From Armatimonadota bacterium (GTDB lineage: Bacteria > Armatimonadota > Hebobacteria > CAIYQO01): a stretch of DNA of 64,000 nt. Both the position numbers and the translations under genes were made by a program. Each line of letters starts with the position of its first letter. Positions within the stretch are counted from its first letter, which is position 1. A model generated the notes under the pieces. It had not been told where the DNA came from. It saw only the letters and a program-made list of their open reading frames with translations, and did not search any database. Below, piece after piece: positions 16,834 to 23,485 of the stretch. The stretch lies in NCBI GenBank assembly GCA_029553475.1, contig JAKPKV010000082.1, positions 59,498 through 123,497 on the forward strand, in the 5' to 3' direction.

Positions 16834-16956
16834 CCTCTCCCCCCGGCCCCCTCCCCTACATGGGGAGGGGGAGAAGGTGGAGAGGTGATAACGGTTGCGA
16901 TTGTGTGATCTGTTTCTCCCCCTCCCCGCGCAGGGGAGGGGGCCGGGGGGAGAGGT
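16833..16956. repeat. Long inverted repeat with nested hairpins (cysD-cysN junction)
   Basis: Arms of 43 bases (16833-16875 and 16914-16956) match except for the few bases of their internal loops. Each arm itself folds (CCCCTCCCC-TACA-TGGGGAGGGG in the left arm). The left arm starts directly after the cysD stop. The right arm ends in GGGGGGAGAGGT, 2 bases before the cysN ATG, and so provides the ribosome-binding site of cysN. Full pairing would bury that site. Confidence 0.9.
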
Positions 16957-16958
16957 GA

Positions 16959-18227
16959 ATGGCTACCGACATCGCGACGCCGCGCGCGTCCAGCAATATC
17001 GTCATCGTCGGCCACGTGGACCACGGCAAGTCTACGCTGGTGGGCCGGCTGTTTTATGATACGGACAGCTTGCCGGAGGGACGCTACGCGGCGGTGGCGC
17101 GCGTCTGCGAGGAGACGGGCAAGCCGTTCGAGTTCGCCTTCCTCCTCGACGCGCTGGAAGAGGAGCGCGACCAGGGCATCACCATTGACACCGCCCGGGC
17201 GCGGTTCCACACGGCGCGGCGTGATTACGTCCTCATTGACGCGCCCGGGCACAAGGAGTTCCTGAAGAACATGGTGAGCGGCGCGGCGGCCGCCGACGCC
17301 GCGCTGCTGCTCATTGACGCCGCCGAGGGCGTGCAGGAGCAGTCGCGCCGGCATGGCTACCTGCTGCACCTGCTGGGCATCCGCCAGGTCGTCGTCGTCA
17401 TCAACAAGATGGACCTGGTCGGGTACCGGCAGCGGGCCTTCGCGGACGTGCGGCGGGCGTACCTGGATTTTCTGGCGGCGCTGGGGGTGCATCCCCAGGC
17501 GGTGGTGCCCGTCTCCGCGCGCGAGGGCGACAACATCGCCGCGGCCAGCGCGCGCATGCCCTGGTATGATGGCCCGACGGTCGTCGAGGCGCTGGATGCC
17601 TTCGCCGCCCGGCCATCGCGCGAGCACCTGCCCCTGCGCTTCCCAGTGCAGGATGTCTACAAATTCGACCACCGGCGCATCATCGCCGGGCGCGTGGAAG
17701 CCGGTGCCATCGCGGAGGGCGACACCATCCTCTTCACCCCGTCGGGCCATCGCGGCGTGGTGAAGAGCATCGAGCGCTGGCATCCCTCCCGCACCGGGCC
17801 GGCGCGGGCGGGCGAATCCATCGGCATCACGCTGACCGAGCAACTGTTCATCGAGCGCGGGGAGGTGATCTCGCACCTCGCGGACGCGCCGCGCGCCGGC
17901 GCCGAGCTGCGGGCGAATCTCTTCTGGCTCGGCGACCGCCACCTGGCGCCGGGCCGGCCGTACGTGCTGAAGCTCGCGACCCAGGAAGTGCCCTGCGCCG
18001 CGGCGGGCGTGAGCGGCGTCATCAACACCGCCACGCTGGAGCACGTGGCGGCGCACGAGGTGGCGAAAAACGAGGTGGCCACCGTGACGCTCGCGCTGAA
18101 AACGCCCGTCGCCTATGACTGCTTCACCGACATCGTCGAGACGGGCCGCTTCGTGCTGGTGGACGGCTACGACGTGGCCGGCGGCGGCATCGTGCTGCCC
18201 CCAGTCGAGGATGACTACACGATCTGA
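16959..18227 (+). CDS. cysN: Sulfate adenylyltransferase large subunit, CysN-like GTPase
   Basis: The 422-residue GTPase has G1 GHVDHGKST, the switch region [11 protein letters not shown]3 DAPGHKEF, G4 NKMDLV, and EF-Tu-like domains II and [26 protein letters not shown] and [16 protein letters not shown] are CysN-type. The usual CysN P-loop is G-S-V-D-D-G-K-S-T; here it reads GHVDHGKST, as in elongation factors, but the neighbour cysD settles the assignment. No APS-kinase domain is fused. GTP hydrolysis drives APS synthesis by CysD. Confidence 0.92.
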   Translation: MATDIATPRASSNIVIVGHVDHGKSTLVGRLFYDTDSLPEGRYAAVARVCEETGKPFEFAFLLDALEEERDQGITIDTARARFHTARRDYVLIDAPGHKEFLKNMVSGAAAADAALLLIDAAEGVQEQSRRHGYLLHLLGIRQVVVVINKMDLVGYRQRAFADVRRAYLDFLAALGVHPQAVVPVSAREGDNIAAASARMPWYDGPTVVEALDAFAARPSREHLPLRFPVQDVYKFDHRRIIAGRVEAGAIAEGDTILFTPSGHRGVVKSIERWHPSRTGPARAGESIGITLTEQLFIERGEVISHLADAPRAGAELRANLFWLGDRHLAPGRPYVLKLATQEVPCAAAGVSGVINTATLEHVAAHEVAKNEVATVTLALKTPVAYDCFTDIVETGRFVLVDGYDVAGGGIVLPPVEDDYTI

Positions 18228-18296
18228 GCACGTCACGGGCGTCAGCATCGTGACAAGCGCATCCGCCTCCCGGGAGGTGAATGTTTGGAGGACGTT

Positions 18297-19847
18297 ATGG
18301 CGATCTCGCCGTTAGAGGACATCAAAGCGCGGATCAATCCGTATGCGGAGCGGGATGCCGCCTTCGCGCGGCTGGCGCGGGGGACGGTGGCGGCGATCAC
18401 GCCGGAGGATGACGTGGTGCTGCGCTGGCACGGGCTGTACCGCCATCGCCCGGCGGAGGAGGGGGTGTTCATGCTGCGCATCAAATTGCCCAACGGCGAG
18501 ATTACCGCGGCGCAGCTTGGCGCCGTGGCGGCGATCGCCCGCGACAGGGGCGCCGCGTACGTGAACCTGACCACGCGGCAGGATCTGCAGGTGTACGGCC
18601 TCGCGCTGGCCGCGCTGCCGGCGGCGTTCGCCGCGCTGGATGCCGCCGGCCTCACCTCGCGGGGCGCCTGCGGCGATGCCGTGCGGAATGTCATCGGCTG
18701 CCCGGCGGCGGGGTTGGCGCCGGGCGAGACGCTGGATACCCTGCCCGTCGCGCGGGCGCTCACGGCAGCGTTTTTGGGCAACCCCGCCTTCGCCAATCTG
18801 CCGCGCAAGTTCAAAATCGCCGTCAGCGCGGATGGGTGCGTGCCGGCGCGCATCAACGACGTCGCCCTCATCGTCGCGCCGGACGCGGCGGGCGCGCCGG
18901 GATTCGCGCTCTTCGTGGGCGGCGGGCTCTCGGTGGCGCCGGCGTATGCCGAACCGCTGGGCTGGGTGGCGCCGGAGGAGGCGCTGGCGGTGGTCACGCG
19001 GCTGGTTGAGCTGTTTCACGCGCACGGCAACCGCGAAAACCGCCATCAGGCGCGGGTGAAACATCTCCTCGCCGCGCGCGGGCTTCCCTGGCTGAAAGCC
19101 GAAGTCGAAGCGCGGCTGGGACGCGCGCTGCCGCCGGCGCCGCCGCTGCCGCCGGTCGCGCATGGCGATCACCTGGGCGTGCATCCGCAGCGCGAGGCGG
19201 GGCTGTCGTATCTTGGCGTGCCCGTGCCCGCCGGGCGCCTGCATCGCGAGCAGTTGGCCGCGCTGGCCGCGCTGGCGCCCGGACGCCTACGCCTGACCCA
19301 CCACCAGAATCTGCTGCTGGCGGACGTGCCGAACGCGTGCCTCGACGCCGTGCGGGCCGCGCTGGCGGCGCTGGACCTGCCGGTGGAGGCGGACTCCTGG
19401 AGCGGGCGCCTGGTCGCCTGCCCGGGCAAGGCGGTCTGCATGAAGGCGCTGGTGCAGACCAAAGATCACGCGGCGGCGCTGCTGGCCGAGTTGGCGGACC
19501 TGCCCGCGGCGGGCATCAGCCTGCACATCAGCGGCTGCCCCAACGGCTGCGGCCAGCACGCCATCGCCGACATCGGCCTGCAGGGCACGCTCGCCGAGGG
19601 CGCAGAGCGCTTTGATCTCTGGACGGGCGGCGGCGACGGCCGGGCCTTCGCCAGGCGCACGCTCGCGCGCCTGCGTCCCGAGGAGGTGGCGCCCGCCGTG
19701 CGCGCGCTGGTGACCCGCTACCGCGCCGCCCGGAAACGCGGCGAATCGTTCAGCGCCTTCGCCCGCCGCGTCCTCTGGCAGGAAAGCGAGAAGCCCACCT
19801 TCCGCGCCATGCTGGACGCGCTGGCGGCGCACCCGATGTATCTGTAA
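18297..19847 (+). CDS. Ferredoxin-type sulfite (nitrite/sulfite) reductase
   Basis: ATG 18297 is the start, with GGAGG 5 bases upstream; TTG 18285 in frame overlaps that site. The 516-residue protein shows two ferredoxin-like half domains (VNLTTRQDLQVYG, RLTHHQNLLLADV) and siroheme/[4Fe-4S] ligands at ACPGKAVC and ISGCPNGCG. NLPRKFKIAVS fits nitrite/sulfite reductases of the Sir/NirA class. Placed after cysHDN, it most likely reduces sulfite to sulfide for assimilation. No flavoprotein subunit is present, so ferredoxin is the probable donor. Confidence 0.9.
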   Translation: MAISPLEDIKARINPYAERDAAFARLARGTVAAITPEDDVVLRWHGLYRHRPAEEGVFMLRIKLPNGEITAAQLGAVAAIARDRGAAYVNLTTRQDLQVYGLALAALPAAFAALDAAGLTSRGACGDAVRNVIGCPAAGLAPGETLDTLPVARALTAAFLGNPAFANLPRKFKIAVSADGCVPARINDVALIVAPDAAGAPGFALFVGGGLSVAPAYAEPLGWVAPEEALAVVTRLVELFHAHGNRENRHQARVKHLLAARGLPWLKAEVEARLGRALPPAPPLPPVAHGDHLGVHPQREAGLSYLGVPVPAGRLHREQLAALAALAPGRLRLTHHQNLLLADVPNACLDAVRAALAALDLPVEADSWSGRLVACPGKAVCMKALVQTKDHAAALLAELADLPAAGISLHISGCPNGCGQHAIADIGLQGTLAEGAERFDLWTGGGDGRAFARRTLARLRPEEVAPAVRALVTRYRAARKRGESFSAFARRVLWQESEKPTFRAMLDALAAHPMYL

Positions 19848-19861
19848 GGCCTGGGACCACT

Positions 19862-19954
19862 GGGACTGACTGCGCATGGCCAGATTGGCAAGCAGTAGCA
19901 TCGTTGCGCACCCGTGTTGGGTCCAGCGCAGCTGTGCCATGCGTAGTCTGTCCC
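19862..19954. repeat. Inverted repeat downstream of the sulfite reductase gene
   Basis: Arms 19862-19880 and 19936-19954 match at 17 of 19 bases (core GCGCATGGC). They start 15 bases after the reductase stop and enclose a further GC-rich structure. It may end the first transcript of the cluster. The rest of 19955-20155 shows no gene. Confidence 0.5.
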
Positions 19955-20159
19955 GTCAGCGCTAAGCTGTTCACCCAGGGATGGTGCCTCCGCCCGGACG
20001 GCAGGGAGGCAGTGGATGATTGTCCCTTACACGCCGGTATCACGCGAGAGTAACTCCCTTCCCAGGGTTGGGAGAGGGGGGTGCAGGGGGTGAGGGCCGA
20101 ACGCGCAAACGGAAGTCCCGCGGTTATGATACTGATGTGGTGTAAACCGATACGGTGGC

Positions 20160-20189
20160 TTGACATTGATGGGCTTGAGCTGGTATCAT
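20160..20189 (+). promoter_or_regulatory. Sigma70-type promoter of the PLP-enzyme gene
   Basis: TTGACA (20160-20165) and TATCAT (20184-20189) are 18 bases apart. Transcription would begin near 20196, exactly where the structured leader starts, so the PLP gene has its own regulated unit. Confidence 0.65.
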
Positions 20190-20195
20190 ACGGCC

Positions 20196-20310
20196 AGCAT
20201 CACGAACCCCGAGACGATCGGGGTGGCAACCGGCCTACTGAGACGGCGACGGTGCCTTGAGGGCGCGCCCTCGATGCGCGAACGCGGTGACGTTCGAAAG
20301 ATAGTCTCGT
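20196..20310 (+). ncRNA. Candidate SAM-I/IV-clan riboswitch (variant)
   Basis: The leader can fold as P1 GCATC/GATGC (20197-20201 with 20273-20277), P2 ACCCCG/CGGGGT (20206-20224), P3 GGCAACC/GGTGCC with one bulged A (20225-20231 with 20251-20256), and P4 GAGGG/CCCTC (20259-20272). A 3' hairpin CGAACG/CGTTCG (20279-20296) follows. GGCAACC...GGTGCC is the SAM-binding P3 stem of the SAM-I/IV clan, and GAAAGAT (20296-20302) recalls the SAM-I 3' flank. The P2 loop AGAC can pair with GTCT at 20304-20307. An alternative long stem joins CGAGACGATC (20210-20219) to GATAGTCTCG (20300-20309). The SAM-I kink-turn P2 is absent, so this is a variant at best. It is followed by a terminator and a methionine/cysteine gene. 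Confidence 0.6.
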
Positions 20311-20324
20311 CCATGACGATACTG

Positions 20325-20359
20325 CACGCCACCGCTGCACGCGGTGGCGTGTGTGTTTT
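20325..20359 (+). terminator. Intrinsic terminator (riboswitch expression platform)
   Basis: Perfect 11-base arms CACGCCACCGC and GCGGTGGCGTG around a TGCAC loop are followed by TGTGTTTT. It lies between the structured leader and the PLP gene, 70 bases upstream of its ATG. That suits premature termination when the ligand is bound. Confidence 0.75.
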
Positions 20360-20428
20360 GGTACGGCCCGACGGGGGGTGAGAGGTCCGAGAGCCGAACG
20401 CCTGCCTACCAACGAAAAGGAGCTGACG

Positions 20429-21571
20429 ATGAAATTCGAAACGCTGGCCATCCATGCCGGTCAGGGGCCTGATCCCGCCTACGGGGCGGTGATGACGCCG
20501 ATCTACCAGACCTCGACCTTCGCCTTCAAAGGGGTGAACGCGCCGGGGCCGTTCGACTACTCGCGCAGCGGCAATCCCACCCGCAAGGCGCTGGAAGACT
20601 GCCTCGCCGCGCTGGAGGGGGGCGCGCACGGCTTCGCCTTCGCCACCGGGCAGGCGGCGGAGGCCACGCTGCTGTCGCAGTTCGGCCCCGGCGATCACCT
20701 CATCGCCCATGACGATATCTACGGGGGCACCTATCGCCTGCTGGTCAACCTGCTGCGGGAGAAGGGCGTGCCGGTGGATTTCGTCAACCTGCGCGACCTC
20801 GACGCCTTCACCCGCGCCATCCGCGTGAATACCCGCGCGGTGTGGACGGAAACGCCGACCAACCCGCTGATGAACCTGCTCGATCTCGCCGCCATCGCCG
20901 CCATCGCGCGGCACCACGGCCTCGTCACGGTGTGCGACAATACCTTCCTCTCCCCCTATTTCCAGCGGCCGCTGGATTTGGGGATTGACGTGGTGCTGCA
21001 CTCCACCACGAAGTATATCAACGGGCACTCCGACGTGGTGGGCGGCGCGCTCATCACCCGCGATCCGGCGCTGGCCGAGCGCATCGGCTTCTATCAGAAC
21101 GCGATGGGCACCTGCGCCGGCCCGCAGGACTGTTTTCTGGTGCTGCGCGGGGTGAAGACGCTGGCCGTGCGCATGGAGGCGCACCACCGCAACGCGCTGG
21201 GGCTGGCCCGCTGGCTGGAGGCCCACCCGAAGGTGGAGCGCGTGCTGCATCCCGGCCTGGAGAGCCATCCCCAGCACGCGCTGGCGCGGCGGCAGATGAC
21301 CGGCTCCGGCGGCACCTTCTCCTTCCGCGTGCAGGGCGGGCAGGCTGAAGCCTTCCGCCTGCTCTCCCACGTGAAGCTGTTCACGCTGGCGGAATCGCTG
21401 GGCGGGGTGGAATCGCTCATCGAGCACCCGTGGACGATGACGCACGTCTCCATGCCGGAAGCGGTGCGCGCCGCCGTGGGCATCACCGACAACCTCATCC
21501 GCGTCTCGGTGGGCATCGAACACCTCGACGACCTCGTCGCCGACCTGGAACAGGCTTTCGCCGCGGTCTAG
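20429..21571 (+). CDS. metB: Cystathionine gamma-synthase/lyase family PLP enzyme
   Basis: The 380-residue protein starts MKFETLAIHAGQ behind AAAAGGAG. It has YSRSGNPTRKALE, FATGQAAEATLL, TPTNPLMNLLDL, VTVCDNTFLSPYFQRPL, and the PLP-Lys in HSTTKYINGHSDVVGG. LAESLGGVESLIEHPWTMTH matches gamma-synthases and gamma-lyases of the Cys/Met metabolism class. Sulfide assimilation through O-acylhomoserine (direct sulfhydrylation) or transsulfuration are both possible; sequence alone does not decide. The riboswitch-like leader and the sulfate cluster upstream favour a biosynthetic role. The symbol is a best guess. Confidence 0.85.
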   Translation: MKFETLAIHAGQGPDPAYGAVMTPIYQTSTFAFKGVNAPGPFDYSRSGNPTRKALEDCLAALEGGAHGFAFATGQAAEATLLSQFGPGDHLIAHDDIYGGTYRLLVNLLREKGVPVDFVNLRDLDAFTRAIRVNTRAVWTETPTNPLMNLLDLAAIAAIARHHGLVTVCDNTFLSPYFQRPLDLGIDVVLHSTTKYINGHSDVVGGALITRDPALAERIGFYQNAMGTCAGPQDCFLVLRGVKTLAVRMEAHHRNALGLARWLEAHPKVERVLHPGLESHPQHALARRQMTGSGGTFSFRVQGGQAEAFRLLSHVKLFTLAESLGGVESLIEHPWTMTHVSMPEAVRAAVGITDNLIRVSVGIEHLDDLVADLEQAFAAV

Positions 21572-21707
21572 CCTGGGCGCTGTATCACAAAAAGAGGGCC
21601 ATCGCGCTAAGATTGAGAATCTCTCACATCAGGCGGGTTGTCGTGGCGGACGACAACGGTGGAGGCCCGGCAATGCGTCACACGATCACAGGGAAGGAGA
21701 TACCCCC

Positions 21708-22004
21708 ATGACTGAATCTGGACCCCCGAGTTATGCCCCGTCACGGCCGGCGATGTCTGGCGCGCCCGTCATGAGCGTGGGCGAATGGTTCGTGGTGCTG
21801 CTGGTGCTCGCCATCCCCATCCTCAACCTCATCATGGCGCTGGTCTGGGCGTTCGGCAGCCCCGACAACGAACAGCGCGCGAACTTCTGCAAAGCGGCGC
21901 TGATCTGGATGCTGATCTGGATCGTGTTGAGCATCCTCTCCTGGGGCGCCCTTGCCGCCGTCATCGCCGGCATGATGGGCGCCGGAGGCGGCGGCAGCTT
22001 CTGA
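21708..22004 (+). CDS. Small two-helix membrane protein
   Basis: The 98-residue product has a Pro/Ser-rich start, then VGEWFVVLLVLAIPILNLIMALVWAFG, which begins helix 1, and after NEQRANFCKAAL a second helix (IWMLIWIVLSILSWG). It ends in GAGGGGSF. Similar short proteins with the pattern LxxIPxxNLIMxLVWAFG occur in many bacteria without known function. GGAAGGAGA lies upstream of ATG. The flanking hairpin at 22028-22054 marks the end of the unit. Confidence 0.75.
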   Translation: MTESGPPSYAPSRPAMSGAPVMSVGEWFVVLLVLAIPILNLIMALVWAFGSPDNEQRANFCKAALIWMLIWIVLSILSWGALAAVIAGMMGAGGGGSF

Positions 22005-22027
22005 TGCGCCAACACGGTCGTCTGTAT

Positions 22028-22054
22028 GGCCCCGTTCTGCCCCGGAACGGGGCC
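22028..22054. terminator. Bidirectional hairpin between convergent genes
   Basis: Perfect 10-base arms GGCCCCGTTC and GAACGGGGCC flank a 7-base loop. It sits between the stop of the small membrane protein (22004) and the stop of the convergent zinc-ribbon protein (22099). A short T-containing tail, ATGCTGTTTC, follows on the plus strand. Confidence 0.6.
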
Positions 22055-22098
22055 ATGCTGTTTCACCGCCGCGTTACATCGCAACCGTGCAGGTTCAC

Positions 22099-22890
22099 CT
22101 ACTCCACGGACTGCCACAGCGGCTCCAACGTCACCACCGTATTCCGCGGCACAAAGGCGGTATGGCCATCACCGTATGAGGCAATGAAGCCGCGTTGCTG
22201 ATTCTCATCTACATGCCGGTCAGATGCGAGCTGTTCCGGCGCGGTGAAGACAATTCCCGCGACGCGGCTGTCGGCGGCCAGCAGCGTCGCGGCGGGATGC
22301 GTGAGTTCGGTCGGCGCATGGCCGATGAGCGCCCCATTATATCCGTATCCCCCGCCGGAGTCCGGGCAGGTATACATACGCGGAACCGCATAGTCAGCGA
22401 GGTCAGCGAAGGCCGTCGGGTACCGTAGCTCGTGGTCCTGGCAATACATCTCAATCGCCACGGCAATCTGGCGTTGATTGTTGATGCACGTGTATCGCGG
22501 GTGCTCATGTGGCTGGCGAATAAACAGCGGTTGAATATTTACAAAGATGATTAGCGCAACCAGCACGACCCAACTGGCCCGGGCCATGCGTACCGCGAAC
22601 TCCGCGCGCATGCCGTTCCGGTTGCCGAATACATGGAAGAGTATCAGGCCTGCGGCCAGCCCGCCGAAGGCAAGCGGCAGGAGCAACCTGAGCGGCAGTC
22701 CGAAGCCGCCATAGATTATCAGCGGCACGGCGCCGGCGCTGATAATCCCCACCGACAGGCAGATGCCGGCCAGCAGCGTGAGCCGATCCGGCGACGTAAC
22801 GGACTGCGTTGAGAAGGTTAACCGGCTCCGGCATCTTCCGCAGATCAATGCCTCTTCCGGACTTTCCAGTCCACATCGCGGGCACCGCAT
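22099..22890 (-). CDS. Zinc-ribbon membrane protein with pseudopilin-like C-terminal domain
   Basis: ATG 22890 follows GGAGGCGGAG. The 263-residue protein starts with a zinc ribbon (MRCPRCGLESPEEALICGRC). Three or four hydrophobic helices follow (LTLLAGICLSVGIISAGAVP, LLLPLAFGGLAAGLILF, WVVLVALIIFVNI). The soluble part resembles the periplasmic part of H-X9-DG pseudopilins: [32 protein letters not shown] and ASYGDGHTAFV, although the motif His is Gln here. It has no class III signal peptide, so it is not a normal pilin. The fusion suggests an anchored relative of minor pilins. Function unknown. Confidence 0.75.
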   Translation of the reverse strand: MRCPRCGLESPEEALICGRCRSRLTFSTQSVTSPDRLTLLAGICLSVGIISAGAVPLIIYGGFGLPLRLLLPLAFGGLAAGLILFHVFGNRNGMRAEFAVRMARASWVVLVALIIFVNIQPLFIRQPHEHPRYTCINNQRQIAVAIEMYCQDHELRYPTAFADLADYAVPRMYTCPDSGGGYGYNGALIGHAPTELTHPAATLLAADSRVAGIVFTAPEQLASDRHVDENQQRGFIASYGDGHTAFVPRNTVVTLEPLWQSVE

Positions 22891-23043
22891 CTCCGCCTCC
22901 TTCCTCGGGTGGTGCGGGCGACCCTTGCCGCCGGTATCATGTACACCCCCATCCGCACTTCCCCATGGGATGAGCGCTTCTTTCCCCACGGCCCAGCACG
23001 GTTCCTGCCTACCCGTCGCGTGACGGCCAGCGACACCTCCCCC

Positions 23044-23097
23044 TTGACATACCTCGAACCACCTGGTATCCTCGCTATACCTCGAATCACATAGTAT
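23044..23097 (+). promoter_or_regulatory. padR promoter with two dyad operators
   Basis: TTGACA (23044-23049) and TATCCT (23067-23072) are 17 bases apart. Two related 21-base dyads, ATACC-N11-GGTAT (23049-23069) and ATAC-N13-GTAT (23077-23097), share ATACCTCGAA and lie 28 bases apart. The first covers the spacer and -10, the second the start of the mRNA up to the ribosome-binding site. This is the layout expected for PadR autorepression. Confidence 0.65.
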
Positions 23098-23108
23098 GGA
23101 GGCACGCC

Positions 23109-23462
23109 ATGCCCTTCACGGCCGACCTGCAGTTCAGTCCGGTGGAGACGGTACTCGTGAAGCTGCTCCACGAGCGGGCGATGTACGGGTACGAGATCAT
23201 CAAAGTGGTGAACGACCGTACCGACGGCGCCTTCCAGTGGAAGGAGGGCACCCTCTACCCCTGCCTGCACCGCCTGGAGACCGCCGGGGTGATCGCCGGC
23301 GAATGGCGCGCCGGCGCGTTCGGCAAGCGCCGCAAGTACTACGCCCTCACCGGCAAGGGCGCCGCCCTCGTGCAGGCCCGCCTCGACGAGTGGGCCGCCT
23401 TCTCCGCCGCCATGGACGCCCTGCTTTTTGCGCCGGAGCGCGGACATCCTGTCCGCGCGTAA
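23109..23462 (+). CDS. PadR-family transcriptional regulator
   Basis: The 117-residue protein shows the PadR winged helix: ETVLVKLLHERAMYGYEIIK, WKEGTLYPCLHRLETAGVI, and GKRRKYYALTGKGAALV. A C-terminal helix for dimerisation follows. The last residues (ERGHPVRA) are encoded by a palindromic repeat, GCGCGGACA-TCC-TGTCCGCGC (23438-23458), that occurs elsewhere in the window. GGAGGC precedes ATG. The next gene, a HAAS-domain membrane protein, is the usual partner of such regulators and starts 23 bases downstream. Confidence 0.92.
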   Translation: MPFTADLQFSPVETVLVKLLHERAMYGYEIIKVVNDRTDGAFQWKEGTLYPCLHRLETAGVIAGEWRAGAFGKRRKYYALTGKGAALVQARLDEWAAFSAAMDALLFAPERGHPVRA

Positions 23463-23485
23463 GTTCCTCCCGGTAAGGACCTGCC

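Noticed and set aside
20211..20256. TPP riboswitch suggested by GGGGTG and CTGAGA
   Set aside because: The second half of the THI-box (the ACCTGATCTGG-like segment) is missing. The GGCAACC/GGTGCC stem fits the SAM clan better.
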